Shown in pieces: positions 45,951 through 54,726 of a stretch of DNA of 64,000 nt. Below the pieces are notes generated by a model. That model searched no databases. It was not told where the DNA came from and worked only from the letters and a program-made list of their open reading frames with translations. The stretch covers positions 3,040 to 67,039 of the forward strand of contig CAADYR010000146.1 in assembly GCA_900753305.1 (NCBI GenBank), in the 5' to 3' direction. The stretch is from Lachnospiraceae bacterium (GTDB lineage: Bacteria > Bacillota > Clostridia > Lachnospirales > Lachnospiraceae). Both the position numbers and the translations under genes were made by a program. Positions within the stretch are counted from its first letter, which is position 1, and each line of letters begins with the position of its first letter.

Positions 45951-47414
45951 ATGTTATTCAATTCCTATATTTTTATTTTCCTGTTCCTGCCACTGGCTTT
46001 GGCAGGATATTACGGATTAAATCATTTAAAACAATATAAACTTGGCATGATATGGCTGATCGGCATGTCTATGTGGTTCTATGGTTATAATAGTGTACAA
46101 TATCTTTTGATCCTGGTAGTGAGTATTTTACTGAACTATTTGCTGGTAGAGGTTATGTCCAAAGTGAACCTTCATAAGAGCAGGCGGTTACTTATGATAG
46201 TCGGAGTACTGCTGAATCTTGGAATCTTATTCTATTATAAATATTATGACTTCTTTATAGAGAATGTAAATGCAGTTTTAAAAACAGACATACATTTGCT
46301 GCAGATAGTCCTGCCCTTGGGAATCAGCTTCTATACATTTCAGCAATTGTCCTATGTGATAGACTATTATAGACAGGATTGTGAAAAATACAGCCTTTTG
46401 GAGTATGCGGCGTATGTATCCTTTTTTCCACAATTGATCGCAGGACCAATTGTATATCATGACGAGCTGATTCCACAATTTCGGGATGAAAGCAGAAAAA
46501 AGATAAATACAGACAGTTTCAGTAAGGGAATCTATGCATTTGTTTTAGGACTTGCCAAGAAAGTACTGATCGCAGATACTTTCTCTAAAATTGTCACAAT
46601 AGGATATCAGTCGGTTGGAAAATTGAATACTCCAACGATTCTGTTAGTAATGGTCTGTTATTCTATGCAGATATATTTTGATTTCAGCGGTTACTGTGAT
46701 ATGGCATATGGTATAGGGTATATGTTCAACGTGGAACTGCCGGTGAATTTCAATTCCCCGTATAAAGCTGTGTCAATTGTGGATTTCTGGGACAGATGGC
46801 ATATGACATTGACCAGATTCTTTACCAGATATATTTATATTCCGCTTGGAGGCAGCAGAAGAGGAAAAATCAGGACATATGTTAATGTTATGATCGTATT
46901 CTTCGTGAGTGGTGTCTGGCATGGGGCAAACTGGACATTCATCTTATGGGGTGTCATAAATGGAATTGCAAATGTAGTGCATAAGATATTTGGTAAATGG
47001 ATAGAGAGAATACCGAAAGTATTACGTATGGGGATCACTTTTGTATTTTGCACTTTTGCATGGAGTCTGTTCAGGGCAGATTCTGTCAAACAGGCACAAA
47101 AGTTATGGAATAGAATGCTGCATGCAGGCTGGGGACAGATTTATACACCTGTTACAGACAAGTTCAACAATATGGTAGAGATGGAAGTTCTGTACAGGCT
47201 GGGACTGGGAAATCTTATTACGGCACAGCCCTGGATTTTCGTTACGTTATTTACGGTTATTGTAACTATTGCATGTTTTACCATGCGAAATACCCAGGAA
47301 AAGACATCTGATATGAAGTATACGAATGGCAGAATAGTAACAATTACAGTGTTGTTCATCTGGAGTGTTATGTCCTTATCTGAGGTCAGTGAATTTTTGT
47401 ATTTTAATTTTTAG
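45951..47414 (+). CDS. MBOAT family O-acyltransferase, second copy type
   Basis: This is a 487-residue polytopic membrane acyltransferase of the AlgI/DltB kind. The N-terminus LFNSYIFIFLFLPLAL, the FWDRWHMTLTRFFTRYIY block near 280-297 and the catalytic H324 in SGVWHGANW are all present. It is diverged from the 1121-2587 protein (FWRRWHISLSSWLRDY there), so the two are separate lineages, perhaps for different sugars or acyl groups. AAGGAC precedes the ATG. It is followed 8 bases on by an SGNH-like partner. Confidence 0.92.
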   Translation: MLFNSYIFIFLFLPLALAGYYGLNHLKQYKLGMIWLIGMSMWFYGYNSVQYLLILVVSILLNYLLVEVMSKVNLHKSRRLLMIVGVLLNLGILFYYKYYDFFIENVNAVLKTDIHLLQIVLPLGISFYTFQQLSYVIDYYRQDCEKYSLLEYAAYVSFFPQLIAGPIVYHDELIPQFRDESRKKINTDSFSKGIYAFVLGLAKKVLIADTFSKIVTIGYQSVGKLNTPTILLVMVCYSMQIYFDFSGYCDMAYGIGYMFNVELPVNFNSPYKAVSIVDFWDRWHMTLTRFFTRYIYIPLGGSRRGKIRTYVNVMIVFFVSGVWHGANWTFILWGVINGIANVVHKIFGKWIERIPKVLRMGITFVFCTFAWSLFRADSVKQAQKLWNRMLHAGWGQIYTPVTDKFNNMVEMEVLYRLGLGNLITAQPWIFVTLFTVIVTIACFTMRNTQEKTSDMKYTNGRIVTITVLFIWSVMSLSEVSEFLYFNF

Positions 47415-47422
47415 GAGTAAGA

Positions 47423-48508
47423 ATGGATTCAAAGAAGTGGTTGGCAAAATGTATAGGTTCGATTTTAGGGGCTGTAGTACTGATGTTTGCACTATGTTTT
47501 GTTTTTGACCCTTATTTTCATTTTCATAAACCTTTTTCATTTGTCAGGTATCGTTTGTATGATGAGCGCTATACCAATGACGGGATTTCCAGACATTTTG
47601 ATTATGATGCGATCGTAACAGGAACTTCGATGGCACAGAACTTTAAGACCAGTGAAATGGATCAGTTATTTGGAACAAGGGCGGTAAAGGAAACTTTCTC
47701 AGGTGCCGGTTATCAGGAATTATCGCAGAACCTGGAAAGAGCATTGACCCGGAATCAGAATCTTCAAACCGTTATCTGGACAATCGACTATAATGGATTG
47801 ATCAGAGAAAAGGACTGGGATCAGTATGAGGGATATCCAACATACTTATACGATGATAATCCCTGGAATGATACCCAATATGTCTTTAACAAGTCTGTTT
47901 TTTACCATGGTACTCTGCCTGATATAACGAAAACAATATTAAGGCAGCCAAGTACTTCCATGGATGAATATTCTTCGTGGGACAAACCTACGGGGCTGCA
48001 GTATATTATGCAGAGTTATGAGAGGTGGGAAGAGAAAGCTCCCATGCAGTCAGGACTTTCGCCGGAAGAAAGAGAAATGGTCATGACCAATATCCGGGAA
48101 AATATTGTGGAATTGGCAGATCAATATCCGGATACCACATTTTATCTGTTTTATACTCCGTACAGTATCTGTTTCTGGGATTTCCAGAATCAGGAGGGAC
48201 TTATGATGCGGCAATTTGAAGCAGAACAGATCGCAACAGAGATGCTGTTGGAATGTCCAAATGTGAAACTGTATAATTTCTATGATAAATATGATATAAT
48301 ATGTAATCTTGATAATTACAGAGACAGGGAACATTATTCACCTGAAATCAACAGTAAAATATTACAGTGGATACAGGCAGGTGACGGATTAGTCACCCAG
48401 GATAATTATATGTCTAAACTTACACAGGAAAAGGAATTTTATCTTAACTATGATTATGACGGCATTTATCTGAACAGTACCGGACAACAGATAGGAAATG
48501 AGGAATAA
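47423..48508 (+). CDS. SGNH/GDSL-like partner of the second MBOAT
   Basis: This is a 361-residue protein with one N-terminal membrane anchor (about 8-28) and an outer domain. DAIVTGTSMAQNF near 62-74 fits the Ser nucleophile block with GTS in place of GDS. YRDREHYSPEIN near 299-310 gives the D-x-x-H pair. It is expected to complete O-acylation started by the MBOAT protein 8 bases upstream. It lacks the C-terminal extension seen in the partner at 2553. The anchor is followed by a DPYFHFHKP segment seen in related polysaccharide-locus proteins. Confidence 0.75.
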   Translation: MDSKKWLAKCIGSILGAVVLMFALCFVFDPYFHFHKPFSFVRYRLYDERYTNDGISRHFDYDAIVTGTSMAQNFKTSEMDQLFGTRAVKETFSGAGYQELSQNLERALTRNQNLQTVIWTIDYNGLIREKDWDQYEGYPTYLYDDNPWNDTQYVFNKSVFYHGTLPDITKTILRQPSTSMDEYSSWDKPTGLQYIMQSYERWEEKAPMQSGLSPEEREMVMTNIRENIVELADQYPDTTFYLFYTPYSICFWDFQNQEGLMMRQFEAEQIATEMLLECPNVKLYNFYDKYDIICNLDNYRDREHYSPEINSKILQWIQAGDGLVTQDNYMSKLTQEKEFYLNYDYDGIYLNSTGQQIGNEE

Positions 48509-48509
48509 A

Positions 48510-50252
48510 ATGGACATCTTTAAGAAACTGAACTATATTTTGGATAAGAGACAGAAAATCAACATTGTTGTTTTGGCAGTTATGATATTTATTGGAGGTA
48601 TACTGGAGACATTGAGTATTTCAGCAATGCTTCCTGTCGTATGGGTCATAATTGATGCAGAATCTGTACAACAGAATAAATATTGCCAATGGGCAATGAA
48701 TTTCCTGCATCTGCAGGATATGCATGAATTTATTATTACACTGTTAGCACTGCTGATGATCATGTATCTGTTAAAAAATGCATATCTTCTGTGGCTGACC
48801 AGTGAGCAGAACCGTTTTATTTCCGGAAACAGAAATAAAATAATCAGTCAGGTATTACGGGAATTTCTGAACAGACCATATGAATTTTATCTGGATGCAG
48901 ATATTCCTACGGTCTTTCGATTAACAGACAGTGATATCCCAAATGTATTCAGTATACTGATGGCGTTGATCTCTCTTGCATCAGAAACAGTAGTTTTTGT
49001 ATTGATCTGTGGAGTTCTGGTTGCAACTGACTGGAGACTGGTACTGTTTCTTGTAATTATTTCAGGAATTGTAACAATTGTCATGTTTAAGGTATTGAAG
49101 CCCAGACTGAATAAGCTGGGAACTACCAATCAGGCAATACAGTCAAGAATCGCCAAATGGAGAATCCAGGCAATCTATGGAATCAAGGATGTAAAAGTAT
49201 TACATAGAGAGTCTTTTTTTGCTGATAATTATGAAAGCAATGGTAAGATCGGGGCCAGACTGAATCAAAAATATGCGGTGATCAATGCCATGCCAAGACT
49301 GTTAATAGAGTCTATTTTTATGGTATCTATATTGGGATATCTTATTGTATGCGTTGCAGCAGGGGATGATATGAAGCAGATGATTCCCACGTTGACAGCA
49401 TTTGGATTGGCGGCAGTCAGACTGATGCCATGTGTTAACAGGATCAACACTTACCTTACTGATATTTCATATTTCAGACCATGCCTTGATTACGTTTATG
49501 AGAATATGAACATAAATGAAATCAGTAAAAAAACCAATCAGACTCTGCTGCCTGTAGATGAAACGAAGACAATGCAGTTAAAGAACAGGATAGAATTGAA
49601 GAACATTGTATACGCATATCCCAATACAGATACATTGATATTTGACCATGCAGATATGACAGTACCATGTGGTAAATCTGTTGGAATTATGGGACCTTCC
49701 GGTGCGGGTAAATCAACTATCGTAGATATTCTGCTTGGACTATTGAAAGTCCATGAAGGACAGATTCTCTGCGATGGAGATAATGTATTTGACAATTATC
49801 CGGCATGGCTGTCACAGATTGGTTATATTCCCCAGTCTATTTACCTGGTAGATGAACCTATCCGTAATAATATAGCATTTGGTATTGCTGATGATGAGAT
49901 TGACGATAACAGAATCTGGCAGGTATTAGAGGAAGCACAGTTAAAAGAATTTATTCAGACTCTTCCCGAGGGGCTGGATACCGCAATCGGTGACAGAGGT
50001 GTCAGATTGTCCGGTGGACAGAGACAGCGCCTTGGTATCGCCAGAGCATTGTATCATAATCCGGAGATTCTGGTATTTGATGAGGCGACTTCAGCACTGG
50101 ATAATGAGACAGAAGCTGCAGTAATGGAAGCAATCAACAGTTTCCATGGTAAGAAAACAATGGTCATTATTGCTCATAGACTTAATACGATCGAGAAGTG
50201 CGATATTATTTATAAAGTTGAAGGTGGTAAGATTACACAGACTACTTTGTAG
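48510..50252 (+). CDS. ABC transporter, PglK/MsbA-like lipid-linked oligosaccharide flippase
   Basis: This is a 580-residue half-transporter: six membrane helices (about 15-310), then an ATPase domain with Walker A GPSGAGKST (395-403), signature LSGGQRQR (500-507), Walker B LVFDEATSALD (about 521-531) and the H-loop AHR near 553. PglK-type homodimers flip undecaprenyl-diphosphate-linked glycans. No Wzx flippase is in the window, so this is the best candidate. GAGGA (48500-48504) supports ATG 48510 over ATG 48498. The partial gene at 1-63 ends with the same sequence, so the locus has two. Confidence 0.9.
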   Translation: MDIFKKLNYILDKRQKINIVVLAVMIFIGGILETLSISAMLPVVWVIIDAESVQQNKYCQWAMNFLHLQDMHEFIITLLALLMIMYLLKNAYLLWLTSEQNRFISGNRNKIISQVLREFLNRPYEFYLDADIPTVFRLTDSDIPNVFSILMALISLASETVVFVLICGVLVATDWRLVLFLVIISGIVTIVMFKVLKPRLNKLGTTNQAIQSRIAKWRIQAIYGIKDVKVLHRESFFADNYESNGKIGARLNQKYAVINAMPRLLIESIFMVSILGYLIVCVAAGDDMKQMIPTLTAFGLAAVRLMPCVNRINTYLTDISYFRPCLDYVYENMNINEISKKTNQTLLPVDETKTMQLKNRIELKNIVYAYPNTDTLIFDHADMTVPCGKSVGIMGPSGAGKSTIVDILLGLLKVHEGQILCDGDNVFDNYPAWLSQIGYIPQSIYLVDEPIRNNIAFGIADDEIDDNRIWQVLEEAQLKEFIQTLPEGLDTAIGDRGVRLSGGQRQRLGIARALYHNPEILVFDEATSALDNETEAAVMEAINSFHGKKTMVIIAHRLNTIEKCDIIYKVEGGKITQTTL

Positions 50253-50286
50253 GAGATAGATTTTAAGGAAAGGACAGGTGATTGTT

Positions 50287-51324
50287 ATGTCAGACAGGCA
50301 GGTTATTGCAACAGAATTATTAAAGGGTCAGGGACTTGGCAATCAGTTGTTCTGCTATGTTACGACCAGATGTCTTGCAATGCAGAATCATTGCGGATTT
50401 GCCATTCTGAATAAAGAAATTCTGGCAAATAATATTCACAGCAACAAAGGCATGTACTTCATGGATATTGACTGCGGACTGGATAGAAAGAAAGAAGACT
50501 TTGCAGAAGTTTATCAGGAGCAGGAAGACAGGATATACCTTGGTAATTCGATACATGATATTGAGCATGGGTGTTATATCTCAGGAGCGGATGAGAAGCT
50601 CCTGAACCTGAGCCGTTCAACTCTTGTATACGGAAATATGCAGGATGAAGTATATTTTGGACAATATAAAGAAGAAATCAAACAGTGGCTTAAGGTAAAA
50701 CCTGAGTATGATAACTATGAGTATTCCAGAGATAACCTGTGCATTATCAATATTCGAGGTGGTGAATATACCAGTAATCCGGAGTTGTTCCTCAGGAGAA
50801 AGTATTGGCTGGATGCCATGAAGGTTATGAGACAGAAACGTTCTGATATGGAATTCATGGTGGTTACGGATGATCTGTCGGCAGCCGGAAGAATACTTCC
50901 GGAGGTGCCGGCTTATCACTTTGATCTGGCAGGGGATTACACTACGATCAAAAATGCAAAGTATCTGATATTATCGAACTCTACATTTGCTTTTTTCCCT
51001 GCTTATACCAGTGAAACTGTTCAGTATATTATTGCACCCAAATACTGGGCAAGACATAATGTATCGGATGGTTATTGGGCATCGGAGCAGAATATCTATG
51101 ATGAATTTATGTACATGGATAGAAAAGGAAAATTGTTTACAGCAGCAGAATGCAGAGAAGAATTAGCTGTGTATAAACAGACTTCTCAGAAATATCAGAG
51201 GATTGGAATAAAATTAACCGGTATCAGATTACTAACGGCAAAATGCCACGCAAAATATATGATCTATAAGGATTTATTTGTAAGAGCATTACGCTCTGCA
51301 AAGAGAAGAGTATCTTCTAACTGA
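50287..51324 (+). CDS. GT11-like glycosyltransferase (diverged)
   Basis: This is a 345-residue protein. GQGLGNQLFCYVTTR near 14-28 is the N-terminal GT11-type motif. IINIRGGEY near 155-163 replaces the usual H-x-RR-x-D-Y, keeping the Arg but not the pair. SNSTFAFFPA near 235-244 is the third motif. It therefore belongs to the broad fucosyltransferase-like fold, but donor specificity may differ from the 44036 protein. About 60 basic residues follow at the C-terminus and may bind the membrane. ATG 50287 follows AGGACAGGTG; GTG 50278 is the upstream alternative. Confidence 0.72.
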   Translation: MSDRQVIATELLKGQGLGNQLFCYVTTRCLAMQNHCGFAILNKEILANNIHSNKGMYFMDIDCGLDRKKEDFAEVYQEQEDRIYLGNSIHDIEHGCYISGADEKLLNLSRSTLVYGNMQDEVYFGQYKEEIKQWLKVKPEYDNYEYSRDNLCIINIRGGEYTSNPELFLRRKYWLDAMKVMRQKRSDMEFMVVTDDLSAAGRILPEVPAYHFDLAGDYTTIKNAKYLILSNSTFAFFPAYTSETVQYIIAPKYWARHNVSDGYWASEQNIYDEFMYMDRKGKLFTAAECREELAVYKQTSQKYQRIGIKLTGIRLLTAKCHAKYMIYKDLFVRALRSAKRRVSSN

Positions 51325-51341
51325 TAAATGGGGTGAAATTT

Positions 51342-51632
51342 ATGCAAAAACATCATAATATGACTTTTGATGAGATTGTTAAAGAGGTTGTAAGAGTTTG
51401 CAAAAATAATAAAGTAGAGCATCTTTCATTATTTGGCTCTTATGCTCGGGGAACTCAGACAGAGAGAAGTGATATTGATTTTATTGCGTATGGTGTAAAA
51501 GATATTGAGACTTTGCGTGAAGAAATAGATGAGATTATGACATTAAAAAAAATAGATATATTTGATTATGATGAAGTATGTAATCAATATTTGAGAGAGG
51601 ATATGGATGAATATGGAAGAAAAATCTACTAA
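51342..51632 (+). CDS. Minimal nucleotidyltransferase (MNT, MntA-like antitoxin)
   Basis: This is a 96-residue protein with the minimal nucleotidyltransferase motif: GSYARG (32-37) then SDID (43-46), and a third Asp in KKIDIFDY near 75. MntA-type proteins adenylylate (AMPylate) their HEPN partner and act as antitoxins. The HEPN-like partner overlaps its end by 26 bases. ATG 51342 is chosen; GTG 51333 is in frame with GGGG close by. It is unrelated to glycan synthesis and looks inserted between two sugar genes. Confidence 0.85.
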   Translation: MQKHHNMTFDEIVKEVVRVCKNNKVEHLSLFGSYARGTQTERSDIDFIAYGVKDIETLREEIDEIMTLKKIDIFDYDEVCNQYLREDMDEYGRKIY

Positions 51633-52038
51633 GAGATATCTAAGTTTTTGCAAAAGTCTTGATAATTTGAAATTGTCATGTGGTGCAAATCCCAATGAAA
51701 ATTTTGTACTTAGTGGTACTGCACAAACCTTTAATCTTACCTTTGACTTAGCATGGAAAGTAATGAAAGATATTATTGTTTCAGAGTATGGGATAGTCGA
51801 TTTTGCAACAGGTTCACCCAGAGATACATTAAAGACTGCATATAGTGTCGGGCTAATATCAGATGATCTATGGCTTCAAATGCTGAAAGTCAGAAACACA
51901 TTAATTCACGATTATGATGGAGATGTGGCTAAACGGTATTTCGAAAATATTACAGAGGATTTTTATGAATTGCTGCAACAGTTTAGAAATAAGGCAGAAC
52001 AGTGGTATCATTCGGACTCTGTAAGAGAAGAAGATTAA
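51607..52038 (+). CDS. HEPN-like nucleotidyltransferase substrate-binding protein (HI0074 family)
   Basis: This is a 143-residue all-helical protein of the HI0074/HepT-like group. RNTLIHDYD places Arg96 and His101 in the R-x4-H catalytic pattern of HEPN RNases, with the Tyr after His (HDY) that MntA enzymes modify in related systems. It overlaps the MNT gene by 26 bases, the normal layout for this pair. AGAGAGG at 51594-51600 supports ATG 51607. It may be a toxin-antitoxin module that stabilises the locus; some HI0074 members are not known toxins, so toxicity is inferred. Confidence 0.82.
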   Translation: MNMEEKSTKRYLSFCKSLDNLKLSCGANPNENFVLSGTAQTFNLTFDLAWKVMKDIIVSEYGIVDFATGSPRDTLKTAYSVGLISDDLWLQMLKVRNTLIHDYDGDVAKRYFENITEDFYELLQQFRNKAEQWYHSDSVREED

Positions 52039-52053
52039 GCAGGAGAAATATAA

Positions 52054-52797
52054 ATGCAGGAAAAATTAAAGTTACCCCAGGTCACATTAGTGGCAATGAC
52101 AAGTGTAAATATCAAAGAAACGATCCAGGCTATGGAATACAGTATGCGGGGAATCGACTTTGGTGATGCTGTCCTGATCACTCATAAGAAGCCGTTCGGA
52201 CTTCCTAAAAATATCAGATACAGCCATACAAGTGAATTGACAGATATTGATGCCTTTAATTATAAAATGGTATATGAGCTGGGTGATCATATTCATACAG
52301 ATTATGCCATGATCGTACATGCCGACGGATTTATCGTACATCCTGAAATGTGGCGTGATGAGTTCCTGAAGTATGATTATATTGGTGCTCCATGGCCATT
52401 ACCCAAAGAAGGAGATACAACGACTTATCGCGATAAGGACGGAAATATCTGTCGTGTGGGCAATAGTGTGGGAATCCGCAGTAAACGGCTTATGGACTAT
52501 CCGAAAAAGGCAGATATTCCATGGGAAGGTGAGTATGCATACGGTAAAATGTGGTATCATGAGGATGGCTTTATCTGCTGCAAGATCAAACACATTCTGG
52601 AGGCAGAGGGCATGCAGATAGCGCCGCTTGAAGTAGCAAAATATTTTGGACATGAGCATATGATACCTGAGATAGAGGGTATTACACCATTTGCCTTTCA
52701 TAAATGGGCAGGGACGAATGCGCAGTATCCGAATTTTTATAAAGAACCATTTATAAAAAAATGCAAGAAACTGGTTAGAAAGTTCATCAAGAAGTAA
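52054..52797 (+). CDS. DUF5672 family protein, putative glycosyltransferase
   Basis: This is a 247-residue protein. LPQVTLVAMTSVNI near 7-20, DYAMIVHADGFIVHP near 88-102 and YDYIGAPWP near 110-118 are the blocks of DUF5672, which occurs in polysaccharide loci and has a GT-A-like layout with HAD as a possible metal motif. The C-terminus is short and Lys rich. AGGAG precedes the ATG. The gene begins 15 bases after the HEPN gene. Function is not established for the family. Confidence 0.75.
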   Translation: MQEKLKLPQVTLVAMTSVNIKETIQAMEYSMRGIDFGDAVLITHKKPFGLPKNIRYSHTSELTDIDAFNYKMVYELGDHIHTDYAMIVHADGFIVHPEMWRDEFLKYDYIGAPWPLPKEGDTTTYRDKDGNICRVGNSVGIRSKRLMDYPKKADIPWEGEYAYGKMWYHEDGFICCKIKHILEAEGMQIAPLEVAKYFGHEHMIPEIEGITPFAFHKWAGTNAQYPNFYKEPFIKKCKKLVRKFIKK

Positions 52798-52817
52798 AAG
52801 GAAGATAAGGAATCAGT

Positions 52818-53771
52818 ATGGTATACGATTGTTTTCAATTTTTCAATGAATTGGATATTCTGAAAATCAGACTTAATGTCATGAATGATGTTGTGGACAA
52901 GTTTGTGATCAGCGAGGCAACAGAAACTTTTTCTGGATTAAAGAAGCCTCTTTACTATGAAGAGAATAAAGAGATGTTTAAAGAGTTCGAGGATAAGATC
53001 ATTCATGTAGTGGTAGATGATACTCCCGAGGGCTACACACATGACAGAGATACTTTCCAGAAAAATGCAGTAACCAGAGGACTGGCAAACTGTACGGATG
53101 ATGATATCATTATATTCAGTGATCTGGATGAGATTCCAAATCCGGAGAAAATCAAAGAAATCCTGCAGAATTTCCAACAGGATAAAATCTATCATTTTGC
53201 ACAGAGATTATTCTATTGCTATTTGAATATGGAAGAAGTATCGGGTAATCTCCTGTCTTATGCGGGTGAATTTGAAGGTGTGGAACGTAAGAAATGGATT
53301 GGTTCTAAAATGTTAAGCTATAAGCTTATGAAAGAACAGAATCTTCAATGTGGTGATCTTCGTTTCCCGGAGCGCAAGGAAATAGGAATTCGTGTAGAAG
53401 ATGGTGGATGGCACTTTGGATATATGGGTGGTCATGGAGAGAAGGATATCAAGAAGCGTGTGCAGGAGAAAGTAGTTTCTGCTGCACATCAGGAGTATAA
53501 TTCCAGACATGTCCTGAATCAGGTAACAGACCAGATCAAAGATGGTAAGGATATCTTCGGGCGTGATGCAAAGTTTGTCCGATGTGAGATTGACGACAGT
53601 TATCCCAAATATATCAGGGAGCATCAAAAAGAACTGGATTTCCTGATTCTGCATGAGGAAAAGCCGGTAGAACATGCACTCAGGAGGACTAAGGTTGCAG
53701 TCAAAGATACCTGTTACAGAATAGAAGTAGGATGCAAGCGACTGATAAAGAAAATAATAGGCAGAGGGTAG
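52818..53771 (+). CDS. GT17 family glycosyltransferase
   Basis: This is a 317-residue protein with the GT17 pattern: YDCFQFFNELDILKIRLN at 3-20, ISEATETFSG at 31-40, YYEENKEMF at 46-54 and the metal-binding SDLDEIP at 101-107. GT17 includes the animal bisecting N-acetylglucosaminyltransferase MGAT3 and many bacterial relatives in surface-glycan loci. It is likely to add a beta-linked GlcNAc-type sugar, though bacterial members are little tested. It lies between DUF5672 and GT2 genes with short gaps. Confidence 0.87.
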   Translation: MVYDCFQFFNELDILKIRLNVMNDVVDKFVISEATETFSGLKKPLYYEENKEMFKEFEDKIIHVVVDDTPEGYTHDRDTFQKNAVTRGLANCTDDDIIIFSDLDEIPNPEKIKEILQNFQQDKIYHFAQRLFYCYLNMEEVSGNLLSYAGEFEGVERKKWIGSKMLSYKLMKEQNLQCGDLRFPERKEIGIRVEDGGWHFGYMGGHGEKDIKKRVQEKVVSAAHQEYNSRHVLNQVTDQIKDGKDIFGRDAKFVRCEIDDSYPKYIREHQKELDFLILHEEKPVEHALRRTKVAVKDTCYRIEVGCKRLIKKIIGRG

Positions 53772-53774
53772 AAC

Positions 53775-54725
53775 ATGGCAAAAGTATCAATCTGTGTGCC
53801 GACTTATAATAATGTGTCGGAGGTGGAGAGACTGTTACAGTCTGTTCACAGGCAGAATTATACAGATTATGAAGTGAATATATCAGATGATTCTACGAAT
53901 GAAGAAACAGCAGAACTGATAGAACGGATCAGCACAGAATGGAGTTGGCAGGATAAACTGCATTATATCCATAATGAGAAGCCATTAGGACATATCTATA
54001 ACTGGAATGCGGCAATTAAGATGGCAGCAGAGCAGTATATTAAGATCATGTTCAGTGATGACTGGTTCACAGATGAGGATAGTCTGGGTTCTTTTGTCAA
54101 TATGCTGGATGAACATCCGGAGGCTGATCTGGCTTTCTCAGGAAGCATGCAGGTACTGCTTGACGGACAGGATATTGAACAAGTAAAGCATCTGAGTAAA
54201 CAGGCAACAGAGCATGGAAATGCATATGCACGCTGTGCAGAGGATTCCTTTATAGAACGACTGCACAGAAATTATAAGCTGTTTTTCCTGGGAAACCAGA
54301 TAGGAGCTCCCAGTGCCGGAATTTACCGCAGAGGAGAACATCCGGTATTATTTGATGAGCAAAGTAACTGGGCTTCCGATATGTTTCTGTATTTTGACCT
54401 GCTGCAGGCTAACCATGCGTTTGTATACACGAAGGAACCGTTGATTTCTATAGGTATGCATGCTAATCAGTATACTGAGACATTTTCAGAAAGAGATATG
54501 CGTATTTATAATGATTACAGGTATTTGTATACGAAATATGGACTGCAGGATTGTGAGGAGTGCAGACAGTATTTCGCAGAGAACTTTATCATTAAGTACC
54601 ATCAGGGATTGAAAGAAGCCAAAGCACTGGGAATAGAGAACAGCAGATACTGGAGGGCATGGTGTAAAGAACAGAAGGAAACAGTAAAATGTTTCCTGCA
54701 TGCAAGATTACAGCATGGAAGATAA
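53775..54725 (+). CDS. GT2 family glycosyltransferase
   Basis: This is a 316-residue GT-A enzyme. VSICVPTYNNV at 4-14, ISDDSTNEE at 36-44 and FSDDW at 93-97 are the donor and metal motifs. HIYNWNAAIKMA at 73-84 follows the family pattern of conserved Asn before the metal motif. No membrane segment is present. It starts 3 bases after the GT17 stop. Its end is nearly joined to the start of the next membrane gene. Confidence 0.87.
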   Translation: MAKVSICVPTYNNVSEVERLLQSVHRQNYTDYEVNISDDSTNEETAELIERISTEWSWQDKLHYIHNEKPLGHIYNWNAAIKMAAEQYIKIMFSDDWFTDEDSLGSFVNMLDEHPEADLAFSGSMQVLLDGQDIEQVKHLSKQATEHGNAYARCAEDSFIERLHRNYKLFFLGNQIGAPSAGIYRRGEHPVLFDEQSNWASDMFLYFDLLQANHAFVYTKEPLISIGMHANQYTETFSERDMRIYNDYRYLYTKYGLQDCEECRQYFAENFIIKYHQGLKEAKALGIENSRYWRAWCKEQKETVKCFLHARLQHGR

Positions 54726-54726
54726 A

